A stretch of 64,000 nt of DNA from Flaveria trinervia (GCA_025506515.1 CM046452.1:44632562-44696561); one strand, 5' to 3'. Shown: positions 1 to 10,933, numbered from the stretch's first letter. Numbers and translations: made by a program. The notes: generated from the sequence alone by a model not told the origin.

Positions 1-1254
1 TAATTGTGATAAAATTTATTTCATTTATTAACACCCTTTATGTCGCATAGACTATTAATAAATAAAATTCTAGAATCCAATGTTATATTTAAATATTGGT
101 TAGGTGACCTTTATCCCATTATTTAAATAAACAAGGTAGTCATGAATGACAATTGCAACCTATTGCAACTTCTAGTGGTATGGGATCGTTTGAGCATCTT
201 ATGTTAACAACGGCATGTTTATCCCATCAACACCTTTTATAAAACATATTTTAGGTGATCCATTCAATATTTTATAAATCAAGTCGTCCTACTTACACAC
301 ACGTGTGAGTTTACTACATAAGTGGTTAGGTGACCTTTATCCCACAAACATAGTATTCTCACCTCAAGTTACAAGTTCCCTCAAAGTGGTTAGGTGACCT
401 TTATCCCACTAAGAGTTTGCAAGTAACTTAAGTGTTGTGTAAAAGGATGGTGTTTAACTTATTTTCAAAAGGGGTTACAATTTCACAATTCTTGTTAAGA
501 AAGCTCTATGTACTTGTATTTGCATGCTTTCAAATACAAGGTACTCTATGGTCCTTTGATTAAAAACTATTTTAATCCTTAAAACCATTAAATCATTTAA
601 TAACCTTTTATTAACTTTTAATGACTAAAAACCATCATTATTAGCTTGTTAAGTAGGTTAATTAGTTTGTAGCGCATGTCAAAATATCAACCATACATTC
701 AAACAACAAACATTCAACCAAGCATAAACATGAACAACCATATGTGCATAACCATAGCCCTTACGTTGACAACACTTGTTTGCCATCACAAGTGTTGTCA
801 TTAGGTCTTTTCTAAGGTTACAACAAGAGAACATATAGAAGGCTTCCAAAAAAACTCCCACTTGAAACCGCATCCAAAATGCTCCATGTTTCTTTTGTGT
901 CTTCCTTTGTGCTTCCAAGGCACATGTCTTCATATTACAAGATATAAAGTCCTAATACATGATATCTAGTAAAATGAAAAATTCACCTAATCTATTATTA
1001 CATCCAATAATAAATAAATTACACCTTTTATACTAAGCACAAATAAAAAATATAAACCATTGAATAAGCCAAAACAACCAATGCATTCATCAAAAAAAAA
1101 CACAAGGCCAAATGCTAGGTTATGCACATAAACAACATATGATCATATCATCCAAAAGTATAATGAAAACCCCACTTAAACCACGAAATTTCAGCCAACA
1201 TAAACTGAAATTTCAGGTTTATTTTTCCAAACAAAACAAATAATAAACATGTAT
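1..1254. other. AT-rich non-coding DNA left of the first copia element
   Basis: No reading frame here resembles a known protein family; the open frames on either strand are short and of low complexity. The stretch holds a 20-bp word repeated three times between 98 and 408 (listed separately). Its right border, near 1255, is where clear similarity to the gag of the copia element at 31530-31620 begins. It may be a remnant of another repeat whose coding part lies outside the window. Confidence 0.5.
98..408. repeat. Three dispersed copies of a 20-bp word
   Basis: The word GTTAGGTGACCTTTATCCCA occurs at 99-118, 325-344 and 389-408. The last two copies share extra flank (AGTG on the left, C on the right). 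The spacing is irregular, so this is not a simple tandem array. The core AGGTGACCT is nearly palindromic. Related fragments such as TTTATCCCATCAACACC lie at about 218-234. The function is unknown. Confidence 0.75.
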
Positions 1255-1462
1255 ATCTTTCAAAGCTTCTAAAGTTTTGAAGGTCAAGTCCAGACTCCAA
1301 GGTGGTGACGTCTAAGAAAGACAAGTACTGAAATTTCCATCAAAAAAGCTCAGATCCTCTTAGTACAACCATAGGATCTATTACTGTTAAATTACCTTCT
1401 GCAAGTGAGCCAGACAAGCAAGGCTTGGTTTCCAGATGTAACAATCATTCTCTTTTGTGCAG
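1255..1462 (+). pseudogene. Copia A1 gag, C-terminal remnant
   Basis: This stretch aligns by eye with the end of gag at 31530-31753, with shared blocks such as GAAGGTCAAGTCCA followed by a Lys-rich stretch and the terminal sequence around VSKCN. The frame is broken. The conserved gag stop seen in other copies is lost here through a small deletion (GTAACAATC instead of GTAACTAATC). The pyrimidine-rich tract ending in GTGCAG at 1462 is kept. Everything upstream of this point in gag is absent from the window. Confidence 0.65.
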
Positions 1463-3900
1463 GGACAGCTGAGAAGACCAAATGTCTGGATCATAGATAG
1501 GGCTACTCCAGGCACATGACTGTAATAGGTCACTACTCCAGAACTTGAAAGGATTGATGGAGGACCTGTGCTTTTGGAGGAGATGAAGGTGGTTATATTT
1601 CTGGTAGGGGCAAGGTCACAAATGGTAAGCTCAGCATAGAAAAGGTAAACTTTGTAAGGAGCTTGGATACAATCTTCTGAGCGTATCTCATTTTGTGATC
1701 AGAGTCATAGATGCATTTTACTAGAGCATGAGTGCATTGTTCTTAAGCCTGGTGTGGTCATTCCTCATGAGCATATCCTGCTTAGAGCCCCAGGAAAGGA
1801 AACATGTACAAGATGGATTTGCAAGAAACCTCTCCCTTTGAGAGAAGTTTCATGCTTTCTGTCTAAAGCCAATAGTGATGAGTCTTTCCTATGACATAAA
1901 AGAATGTGCCATGTAAACTTTAAGAACATGAATAAGTTAATTAAGCATGACTGGTAACTAGAATGCCAAAGAAAGAGTTTACAAGTGATGACCACGTGCT
2001 TGCATGCCTGGAAGGGAAGCCGAACTACGGTATCCCAAGCCTAAGGAAAAGAAGCAATCATTAACCTAACTTACATAAAAAAAAATACAATTTATAAATC
2101 ACTCCTACACTTATAAATGGGATCTATTTGGCCCCACTAGTGTAATGAGTTTAGGAAGGACCTTACACTGTCTAGTGATCACAGATGACTTTACAAGATT
2201 CACTTGGGTTTTCTTCCTTAGACTAAGGATGAGACTCCTGAGATTCTGAAGAATTTCATCTTAAAGATTGAGAATCCATCTGATCACAAGGTCAAGATCA
2301 TAAGATGTGATCAAGGAACCAAATTTAAGAACCATATCCTTGACACTTCTGTGATGAAAAGGGTATTACAGACAATTTAGTGCTCCCAGGACTCCTCAAC
2401 AAAACGGTGTTATGAGAGGAGAAACAGGAGACTGATTGAAGCTGCAAGAACCATGTTGTCTAAATCTAAGCTGCCATCACTTCTGGGCAGAGGCAGTCAA
2501 CACTGCTGCTATGTGTAGAATAGAGTTTTAGTAGTAAGGACTCATGGCAAGACTCCTTATGAACTTTGGTACAATAGGAGACCTTTTATTAGTTTTCTCA
2601 GGTCATTTGGATGTCCTTGCACCATCTTGAATATCAAGATCAAATTGCCAACTTTGCTGAGAAATAGAGATGGACACTTGATGGATACTCTTCCCAAGCT
2701 AAGGATTATAGAGTATATATCTCTAGAACTAGAATTGTGGAGGAGTCAGCCAATGTGACTTTTAATGACACACACCTTGTGTTATGGTTCTGGTCCGGAT
2801 TGGCTGTTTGATCTTAATTTTGTTAGCATAGCAACGGTTTAACAATCTTGTGAGAATGTTTCAGGATCTGCAGAAAATTTGAATATAGAGGATCTGATCC
2901 ATAGATTTGAGCTAGGAAGATCTTCAAGACACTATCTTCAGCTCAGTTGGAACCACTTCTGCAAATGAGGTTTCTATCAGCACTACAATGACAAATTCAG
3001 GTGATACATCTGGTATGCCTTCAAATTCCAGCTCAGAGGTTTTACAACCAGATAAGAACACCTCAACTGTGGAAGACAACAATGGTGATGGTGATAGTGA
3101 CCAAGAATTTCTTGATGCCACTAACCACATTATGGATGAGAACATCAATGATGTCACACACTGCTTCGATCAGTTTCACTTGAAAGTGTGTGATGTGTGT
3201 GGAGAAGAGAAACATCTATGGCAGAATCTAAATTTCTTTTTAACAACTTGCTGTGATCCCTCAGCTTAGGATCCACAAGTCTCACCCTACCACAACATCA
3301 TTGGAGATGTTATCTCAGGGGTAAAGACAAGAGGACAAACCCATGAAGCAACTGTTTGTCTTCACTCTGTTTTCTATCCCAGATAGAGCCAAAGAAAGTT
3401 GATGAAGCTCTAAAGGATGGAAGTTGGGTGAAGCTATGCAACAAGATTGCTTCAATTCAAAAGGCAGAAAAGTTTGAACCTTTGTCCTCTTCCTTCTGGG
3501 AAGACACCATTGGAACCAAATAGGTGTTTAGAAACAAGAAAGATGATAGAGGCATCATCATCAAGAACAAAGCTAGAACTGGTTGTTCAAGGATACAATA
3601 AGAAGAGGGATTGACTACACTAATGTCTTTGCTCCAGTGGCAAGATTAGAAGCTGTTGGATATTCCTGGCATTTGCTGCACCCAAAACTCAAGGTTTTTC
3701 AACTTGATATGAAGTGTGCCTTTTTGTATGGCAGTGATAGATTAAGAGGTTTATGTCAAATACCACTAGTTTTGTAGAACTGATCATCCTGATCATGTCT
3801 GCAAGCTTGACAAAGTCTATATGGGCTGCATCAGGCACCCAGGAAGTGGTATGAGACACTGTCTAAGTATCTCTGTAAACATGGATACAAGAGGGGTACT
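1463..3900 (+). pseudogene. Copia A1 pol remnant (protease, integrase, partial RT)
   Basis: Domains appear in copia order: the protease signature region (W-I-I-D) at about 1487-1530, the GAG-pre-integrase zinc region at about 1860-2050, the integrase core at about 2100-2470, an acidic Ser/Asn/Asp-rich linker at about 2930-3260, and the RT N-terminal part at about 3420-3900 (TNVFAPVARLEAV is readable at 3619-3657). Numerous stops and indels place neighbouring pieces in different frames, so no long product is possible. RT is cut by the assembly gap before the YVDD catalytic motif. Confidence 0.75.
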
Positions 3901-4000
3901 NNNNNNNNNNNNNNNNNNNNNNNNNNNNNNNNNNNNNNNNNNNNNNNNNNNNNNNNNNNNNNNNNNNNNNNNNNNNNNNNNNNNNNNNNNNNNNNNNNNN
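3901..4000. other. Assembly gap of exactly 100 N
   Basis: One hundred N bases in a row, the usual placeholder for a gap of unknown size. The left side is family A RT and the right side is family B RNase H. Comparison with the intact copies suggests that about 12 kb is missing here: the rest of A pol and most of its ORF3, plus the 5' half of the B element. Confidence 0.98.
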
Positions 4001-4445
4001 TGGTTGCTTTTTTTGATAGTGACTATGCAGGGTGTAAGTTAACTGAAAGTCAACTTCTGGTGGATGTCAATTCCTAGGCAACTGTTTGATTTCTTGGCAG
4101 AGTAAGAAACAAACATCTGTTGCTACATCCACTGCTGAAGCAGTACATTGCTGCTGCAAGCTGTACTTCTCAAGTACTCTGGCTTCAGAACCAACTTTTG
4201 GATTATGGCATTACAGAGACTAAGACTCCATTATTATGGATAGTGCTTCAGCTCTTTGCATTGTCAAGAACCTGTCCAGCACTCTAGGACCAAACATATA
4301 GAGATCAGACATCATTTTATAGGGACTATTTGAAAAAGGTCTGATTGATCCAAAGTTTGTGCCTAGTGCTGATGAGCTTGCAGACATTTTTACTAAGCCT
4401 TTGGATAGTTCGACTTTCTAAAACCTAGTGTTAGGCTTGGTATGC
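4001..4445 (+). pseudogene. Copia B1 RNase H remnant (end of pol)
   Basis: The block corresponds to 43945-44381 on the minus strand of the complete B element. Recognisable parts are the DSDYAGC segment (4015-4033), the region that once read TAEAVHC near 4130, and the C-terminal part on the ADIFTKPLD theme near 4380-4405, all typical of copia RNase H. Several indels break the frame. The upstream portion lies in the assembly gap. Confidence 0.7.
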
Positions 4446-4689
4446 TGCAGCTAGAATAAGTGATAACTACTGATGATCTCAGTAAATAAGTACTGATGAT
4501 CATTTGTAACCATATCACAAATAAGTACTGATTCTGTTACAAGAACTGATACAGTCATAACTACTGATATAAGTACAAACAAAGTACTGATGTCCTATGA
4601 AACAACTGAAAAACAGCCAAAAAGACTGATGAGTAAGTGTTGAGGACAGTATGAAACAGCTGAAAAGCTGAATAACGAAAACTACTCAT

Positions 4690-5100
4690 GAGATTTTCTC
4701 TCAGTTGTTTCTAAAACTGCTGCTTCATTTTACAACAACTGATGACAAAACCACGTCTTCAGTAGTTTCACACTACTGATGACTAACACCACGTCGTCAG
4801 CTGTTTACAACAACTGATGACAAAACCACGTCTTTAGTAGTTTCACAACTACTGATGACTAATACCACGTCGTCAGCTGTTTACAACACTGATGACAAAA
4901 CCATGTCTTCAGTAGTTTCACAACTACAGATGACTAACACCAAGTTATCAGTTGTTTCTAACATCTGAAGCTAAAACCATGGTCTTCAGTAGTTTTATAA
5001 CTACTGATCTAAACCCAGACTCATTGTTTCAACATCTGAAGGTTAATACCACGTCATCAGTCGCTTAAACTACTGATGACTCATACCAAACCCTTCAGTT
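4690..5100 (+). repeat. Degenerate 38/76-bp tandem repeats in the pol-ORF3 spacer of B1
   Basis: About three 76-bp units start near 4731, 4807 and 4883. Each is made of two related 38-bp halves built around ACTGATGAC and ACCACGTC followed by TTCAGTAGTT or GTCAGCTGTT. More diverged units continue to about 5100. The same array occurs in the other B copy at about 43360-43720. It lies between pol and the ORF3 start codon, where a leader or internal promoter could sit, but no function can be read from the sequence. Confidence 0.75.
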
Positions 5101-5192
5101 GCTTTATAACCCATACCCTATAAATACCTTGTCTTACAGAGCTTCATCATCTCAAACCTAACGTTCAAAAACTCAGAACCCCTCTCACATCA

Positions 5193-8100
5193 ATGGCGAA
5201 CATGAAGCTTAAACCACGACACAACTTGTTGCTTACCTTACCAATCATTCTTCTGGACAAAGTTTGACAATGCCATTGATCTAATGATCAACTCTCCATA
5301 CAAAACGGCTTTCCTTCTAAATCCTACCATTCATGCCGAATCCCTCCAGCAGTTCTGGACGAATGTCACCCTCATCACTGGGGAGAATGACACCGACTCT
5401 CTCCAGTCGGTCGTCAACAATCGTCAGGTGGTCATCACTCCAGAAATCCTTCGCCAAACCCTACAACTGGATGATGGCACTTTCCCCACTGGGTATCCAA
5501 AGGCACCACTGATCTATCATTTGCCCAACATGGATACCAGGGTAACCTTAGTGCCTCTACCATCCTGAAGAAGCTTTCCATGATGCGGAACGACTAATTT
5601 TTCATATGGTGAATGTATGCTTAGCTCCTAAGACTTCTTCTTGGGATCAAATGTCAACGAGGTGGCAGCAGGTATTATTTCTATCCTTGACCAACAAAAT
5701 TTAATTTTTTTGAAATATTATTTCTTGAACTCAAGGATATGGCCTCCAAGCCTATAGCTAATCGATGGATATTATATCCTCGGTTCCTAATGCCCATTAT
5801 AGTAAACCAGCTGAAAGCTGAGGACTTGTTGGCCTTGGAGTCCCTGCCACGGCTGTATTGCCTAAAGTATACTCCAGGCACAACTCAGACCAGTCACTAA
5901 AACTGGCTGCCAAACTGCGAAAACCCACGCAGCTGGAACCCACAGCCACCACCTCCAAATCCATTGTCCCCACCAAACCCAAACACAAGAAAGCCACAAA
6001 GGCTACTCAGGGAAATGAGTCCCCTGGATGCCCCTGCAACACAAACCAGGTTATATCTACTGGTCATAACCCCCCAGTAGATACAAGACTCACTCACCCT
6101 CAACCGCTCAGGTTTCCTCTCAACAGGAGCCTGTAGCAACCATCTCTGGGGCCCTATACATCTGGAACCTTCCTCACTTGAGGAGGTTGCCATTGAAACG
6201 CACCACTCTCCCCGGTGCATACTGCCTTCACACCCTCTCCCACTACAACCGCCCCCCAAAGTCCTACCATTAATTGCCAAAGTGCTGACTCAGTTGCACA
6301 CTCCTCACCTCCTCCCCATTACCAATCACAACTGGGATAGCTCCAACCATGGAGGGGGAGGACCAAAGTGCTTCTGACACCCCACAGCACAGGGGTTACC
6401 ATATTCAATCTCCAGGTGTAGAAACGGAGATTCGAATTTCTGGTGAGGCTGCCACTTCTCCTGCTTCAGCATATGATCAGACTGAAGTTGGTAACATTCA
6501 TAAGACCTCACCAGAGGCAACTGCTGATGAAGGACATGGTCCTAAGGCAGGAAGTCCCTAGTACCATGACCAAGGGGCACATGCTACTACTGATCTACAC
6601 TCAGAGCATGTTCATCCTGATTCTATCAGGAGGTCAGTGATTCAGTAAACACTGATGATGACCTGGGCTTCTTTTATGATGTTTTAGCCCAAACACCATC
6701 CTCGAGGAGAGGTGAGCAGACTCAAAGAGCTGCTTGCCACATTTCTCAGGATCAAAGACCATCTACCCCTCACAACCCACAGATGGCACCTTCCTCTGAA
6801 GGTCCCCCATAGACTGAGCCACTCCAAAACACTCAGCACCTGCCTCTGCTTCTGGCACTATTTCTCAGGGACAGAACCCCCTTGAGCAAATAGCTGCTAT
6901 CTTTCAACATTCCTTACCTCTCATCACATCAACTATCACTGATATGGTCCTTAAACCCTTGATGAGAGGCTTCCCTCAGTTATACAACCCATGATAGAGG
7001 ATGCTGTGAGCAAAAGGCTTTCTGACAATCAACCCTTGCAACCAATGCAACCAAAAGGGGGAGATTCAGTCATGAAAGCAAAAAGAAAGAGGATGGCAGA
7101 TAGAAGAAACTAAAAAGAAGGAGAAGGTGAAGGATGCTGACATGGAGAAAGTGACTGAAAGTACTAAAGACTTTCATGTCACATACAAGAAAAGGAAGAA
7201 TGAGAAGGAGACTGACTTGGAGACAATGGTGAAGAAGGCTGATGCCGAACACAGCCGATCAATGGATAACATCATTGATCAGTTGTTTAGGCAAGGCCAC
7301 GACACTAAAAACTTGACTCAGAAATCAGAAGACTAGAGATTGAAGAAATCCAAGCTAGATGGGCAAGTTATGATGTGTTGGAAAGGGAAAGGTTAGATCA
7401 TGATCAGGTTCATAGTGAAATATCTGGGTAGATCATTGATTGAGATCAAGGCATGGTCCAGGGACAACATCTTGGCAACAACCACCAAGATCTGTTCGTC
7501 TGAAGTATACACAAAAGGATTGGTTATTGAAGCCTTAAACGAAGCTGGTGCTGGGAGCAGGACTGAACTAGTCAAGCAATCTAAAGCCGACCTCACATCC
7601 AGTATGCTAGTACAGCTTGTCAACATTCCCACACCAAAACCACCACAACCACAACCCACCAAACCACCCTCTACCCTCAAAACTAGTAGCCGATGAAGTA
7701 CCCTAGAAGAGGAAGAGAAGGGTACTGAGGCTAGAAGAAGATGACGAAGATAATGATGAAGATGAGGATAGGCTGCCACTCTCAGCTGTTATACAGTTGC
7801 CGAAGGCCACAAGTCACTCTCCAACAATTACTCCTGAAACTCAAAGACAAATTGTGAAAGTGAAGCTAGAAGAAGAAGAGCTTCACAAAACAACATGATG
7901 AGGAATTGTTGAGGAGGTTGACAAAGCATATGCTGCCATATCTTCAATCATCAATATGAAGAAGCATGCTCTCAGATTATACACTCTTAACATACATTTC
8001 AATATCAAATGGAGAAAGTGAGGATTTGGCCTGATCCCAAGGTGTCTCATAGGATTCACAAGAAAAACATTCCACAAGATACATTGGCCAAGTGAAGAAG

Positions 8101-8606
8101 ATTGTAGATGAAGTGATCTCACTAGTCTTTGTAGTATCACCCTGGGAAATCCTAGATGACGTCAAGAAAGCCTATAAAGCTAACCTGACCCCACAAAAGA
8201 TGCTGGAAAATAAAATGGTGAAAAAGGGGTTAGTATATAAGAGGCTTGAGGAAGTCAGAAAGAATGAGCTCCATTGTTCTTAGAGGGTAATCACCCTGAT
8301 GAATTTGCTTATAGAGTAATAACAACTATGGAACTCAAAAATGGGAAACAGGTCAAATACCTATCTGAATATTATGGGCCAGAATCACTTTTTTAAGGAG
8401 GAGCTGAAGAACTTACCATGGAGGAACATATAACCTTCCTGAGGCCTATACAAGGGAGTCATACAGACTCATTGTTGGGAAGTAGATCTCATGGATGGGG
8501 TAACAGCTCTGTGTCCAGTTTCCCAAGACAGAGTTCCCATTCGTCCTTTGCCAAACAGATCATTGAGACTTCTTCCCAGGCCTATGCTTATATGGGTCAC
8601 TTCTGA
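5193..8606 (+). pseudogene. ORF3 of copia B1 (extra ORF after pol), broken
   Basis: The start ATG at 5193 is the same codon that opens ORF3 in the other B copy (43259, minus strand). The N-terminal part (5284-5568 is open) contains the block FW-x25-IT-x7-LQLDD, followed further on by a YPRF segment near 5780. Downstream come a Pro/Thr/Gln-rich region (about 5880-6900), a charged Lys/Glu-rich, coiled-coil-like segment (about 7080-7400), and a C-terminal region with KMLENKMVKKGLVYKRLEEV at 8197-8256. Many frameshifts and stops are present. The function is unknown: it is neither gag nor pol. It corresponds in position to the extra ORF of SIRE/Maximus-type copia elements, but I see no clear transmembrane segment. 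Confidence 0.7.
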
Positions 8607-8695
8607 GCTGATCTAGAAGAAAAAAAGACCAAATCTCTCTGCCATAATAAGTGGGACATCTTCAATAAGTTTAGAGGTTTTGGCTGCATTGGTTC

Positions 8696-8703
8696 AGGGG
8701 GAG
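8696..8703 (+). other. Polypurine tract of B1
   Basis: AGGGGGAG lies two bases before the TG that opens the 3' LTR. It would prime plus-strand DNA synthesis. The same octamer precedes the 3' LTR of the other B copy and of the family A copies. Confidence 0.8.
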
Positions 8704-8799
8704 TTTGTTGGACCAAAAGAACCAATGAGCCTTCAGAAAAACCTCTAAGTCCCACAGACATCACAACAACTGCTAAAGACTTGATCAGCTGTTTGACAA

Positions 8800-9060
8800 A
8801 GTCGGAAGACTTCAACAGCTGAAGACTAAAGTACTGAAGACTTCAACAGCTGATGACTAAAGTACTGAAGACTTCAACAGCTGAAGACCAAAGTCTAAAG
8901 ATCAACAGTTGAAGGCTAAAGTACTGAAGACTTCAACAGCTGAAGACTAAAGTACTGAAGACTTCAACAGCTAAAGACCAAAGTCTGAAGATCAACACTG
9001 AAGAACAAAGTACTGAAGATCAACAGCTGAAGTACAAAGACTGAAGACATCAGCTGATGA
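8800..9060 (+). repeat. 31/28-bp tandem array in the U3 of the B1 LTR
   Basis: The word ACTTCAACAGCT recurs at 8809, 8840, 8871, 8930 and 8961, giving 31-bp steps with one 59-bp step that contains a 28-bp variant unit. Each unit carries two small dyads, GAAG-A-CTTC and CTTCA-ACAGC-TGAAG. The array sits upstream of the TATA-like sequences, where enhancer repeats often lie in plant LTRs. Confidence 0.8.
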
Positions 9061-9409
9061 CAACAGCTGAAGTTCAAGTACAAGTACTAAAGCCTTCAGA
9101 GTTTGTTACAACAGCTGAAGAAGCATTCTTCAGTTGTTGTGATGGTTTCCTTTGAGTAGTTTTCTTTTTTGTTTCAGTATTTGTAAAATGACTGAAGAGC
9201 ATGTTCTTCAGTCGTTGTAGTTTCAGTTTTCTTTCAGTAGTTGTAGTGACAGTTACACTTAGTATTTTTGTAAGAAGATGTTAGTTGTTTTGACATCTTC
9301 AGTAGTTGTGTTAACTTTCAGTAGTTTGAATATTTCTGTTAGATGTCACTATCAAGTGACATCAGCAGACGTCACATCTCCTATAAGAAATGTTCCACCA
9401 CGACATTCC

Positions 9410-9418
9410 TATATAAGG
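9410..9418 (+). promoter_or_regulatory. TATA-like element in the B1 LTR
   Basis: TATATAAGG follows CCACCACGACATTCC. About 30 bp upstream a second, weaker module (CTATAAG, 9381-9387) precedes TGTTCCACCA. The other B LTRs keep both modules, each as TATATAAGG or TTATATAAG. The position in the middle of the LTR fits a U3/R border. The transcription start was not determined. Confidence 0.5.
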
Positions 9419-9629
9419 GATGGTATATGAATTGCGTGATCGTATTCTTGACATTTTGCACACCGACGAAGCGTGTACTGAATGAAATGATATTTGATTT
9501 GCAGAATTCTTTCTAAATCGTTTGTTCTTACTTTGAATATCAACTGTATTCTTGTGAATTGTCTAATTCATTGTTTGATTTCCGCTGCAATACTCTCTAA
9601 TCAATCAAACGTAGATCACTGATCCTACA

Positions 9630-10050
9630 CTTCTCAGTTAAAATTTGGAAAGAGAAGAAAAGGATGGATTCTAACCAAAGTCTAAGAGAAGAAGAAGCCT
9701 GAATCCCTTCTGAACCTCAAGATGAATCAGAACAGCCTGAGGATGTGCAGCCAGAGGAAGCTCAATCAACTCCAACTTCAGTAGCTCCTCTAGCATCAGG
9801 AAGACCGATCTTGTCTTGGACATACACCACAAATCCAGAAAGGTGGCATGTTATTAGAGATCAAGGCATTGAAGACATCTATACATGGCAAGATATGTTT
9901 CAGTTGCCTCTGCATGATCTCTTTGACATGAGAAGACACTTTGACATCCTGAAGGATCCTGATCATCTTATAAAGAAAGGAATGGTGATCATCCTAATGA
10001 GGACTGTTAATATCAGAAGTTTTCTAAATGTTTTGGTAGCATCAGCCTAG
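9630..10050 (+). pseudogene. C-terminal part of ORF3 of copia A1
   Basis: From 9745 a frame of about 100 codons is open to TAG at 10048-10050. It matches the end of ORF3 in the second A copy (51360-51616), with the shared segments RPILSWTY, NPERWHVIRD and YTWQDMFQLPLHDLFDMRR. The block before it is Lys/Glu-rich and contains a TGA where the other copy is open. The domain is not one I can name. It forms the very end of ORF3, directly before the polypurine tract. Confidence 0.7.
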
Positions 10051-10056
10051 GGGGAG
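10049..10056 (+). other. Polypurine tract of copia A1
   Basis: AGGGGGAG is followed by TT and the LTR start TGTAGAG. It overlaps the ORF3 stop codon. It would be the plus-strand primer for the element on its left. Confidence 0.75.
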
Positions 10057-10058
10057 TT

Positions 10059-10933
10059 TGTAGAGATTAATGAAGAGGCTGATGCAACCTAAACATCTTT
10101 AGTCTTTCCTGCATGTTGCACAAGTACATTAAAGTGGAATGCTTCGGAAGTTTCACATGTGCAACAGAAATACTCTAAGTGTGAAATCTTCCAAAGCCAA
10201 GACGCACATCTTCCGAAGCCAAAGATGAAGTCTTCCGAAGCCTCAGAGAAAAAGTCTTCCGAAGCTTCAAGTTCATGAAGACAGATTTCTTCCGAAGACT
10301 TTTAGTAACATGCTTTATCTGATGTACTGTTCCATAAAGCTAGACACCTTTTAGCTGCAACTCTGCAAGTCACCAACTAACATAGTTTGGTGAAAAGGTC
10401 CATGCTTTTGGTAACTGTACATTGAGGTCTTTAGTCTGTAACTTTCTACTTTATGTACTTTATCCTTTGAAAAGGTCCATGCTTTTGGTAACTGTACATT
10501 GAGGTCTTTAGTCTGTAACTTTCTACTTTATGTACTTTATCCTTTTTGTAATAGATAAGGATGTGAGCTATGGCATGTCATAGTCACTAGTCAAAAGGCA
10601 ATCTGCCTTTTGACTCTACAATTGATTTTGTGTGTGTCTAGTCAATGTATCCAGCTGGCTTTCAAAGTATAGCAAGTTGTAGGATGTTGTATAAGTATCT
10701 CATGTTCTAGTATCTTTCGAATATGCTTTTGTAACACTTGTAATAGCACATAGAGAAGGCAATATACTGCATTCTTGAAAACCAAACACTTGTGTTCTTT
10801 GTGTTCTGTCTCATATATTACTTGTGTTCTTAGTGTCACCACTTGGTTAATCCAGTTTATGTTTGATCTAAGTTTAGTTTATCTCCTCTTTGTGTTGTTG
10901 TGTTGTAACTCTTCACCCTTTAACGATCCTGTA
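10059..10933 (+). repeat. Family A LTR shared by two elements (875 bp)
   Basis: The LTR begins TGTAGAG after a polypurine tract and ends CCTGTA two bases before a primer-binding site. It aligns with the family A LTRs at 28248-29044, 51657-52451 and 53744-54545, including several CTTCCGAAG words and the GTCAAAAGGCAATCTGCC stretch. It serves as 3' LTR of the A1 remnant and as 5' LTR of the gag at 11018, so it is a junction LTR. It is longer than its relatives mainly because of a 77-bp tandem duplication. Confidence 0.8.
10392..10545 (+). repeat. Perfect 77-bp tandem duplication inside the A1 LTR
   Basis: Two adjacent copies (10392-10468 and 10469-10545) are identical by eye. Each starts GAAAAGGTCCATGC and ends TTTATCCTTT. 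The other three A LTRs in the window carry a single copy. Perfect identity in an otherwise diverged LTR suggests that the duplication is recent. Confidence 0.9.

Larger units (their letters stand above)
4001..9629 (+). mobile_element. Copia family B element, copy B1: 3' half
   Basis: This block matches the complete family B element at 38964-51153 (minus strand) from RNase H to the end of the LTR. It contains the RNase H remnant, a spacer with tandem repeats, ORF3, a polypurine tract and a 924-bp 3' LTR. Family A ORF3 sequence resumes immediately after the LTR, so B1 had inserted into an A element. The bases after the LTR (CTTCT, 9630-9634) are the candidate target duplication; the left copy is lost in the gap. 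Confidence 0.8.
8706..9629 (+). repeat. 3' LTR of copia B1 (924 bp)
   Basis: The LTR starts TGTTGGACC right after the polypurine tract and ends GATCCTACA, so it has TG...CA ends. It matches both LTRs of the complete B element (38964-39784 and 50321-51153) but is longer and more diverged, partly because its U3 repeat array is larger. Family A ORF3 sequence begins at the next base. Confidence 0.85.
1255..10933 (+). mobile_element. Copia family A element, copy A1: 5'-truncated and interrupted
   Basis: Two blocks match the better preserved family A copy at 28248-52451. Block 1255-3900 covers the end of gag through the middle of RT. Block 9630-10933 covers the C-terminal part of ORF3, the polypurine tract and an LTR. 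Between them lie a 100-N gap and the 3' half of a family B element. The 5' LTR and most of gag are missing. The simplest reading is one A copy into which a B element inserted, with the middle lost in the assembly gap. All of its coding sequence is heavily mutated. Confidence 0.75.

Noticed and set aside
679..933. 84-codon minus-strand frame
   Set aside because: No recognisable motif and not supported by any repeat copy; it is Cys/Phe/Met-rich, as chance frames in AT-rich DNA can be.
5284..5568. Naming ORF3 after vesicle-fusion or metabolic proteins
   Set aside because: I recall such names on similar database entries, but nothing in the sequence shows those domains, and the position after copia pol explains the ORF as part of the element.
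8800..9060. CRISPR-like regular repeats
   Set aside because: Units are contiguous with no unique spacers, lie in the U3 of a plant retrotransposon LTR, and recur in the other LTRs of the family.
10150..10300. CTTCCGAAG words as heat-shock elements
   Set aside because: The spacing between TTC and GAA is one base, not the two bases of the standard inverted heat-shock element unit.
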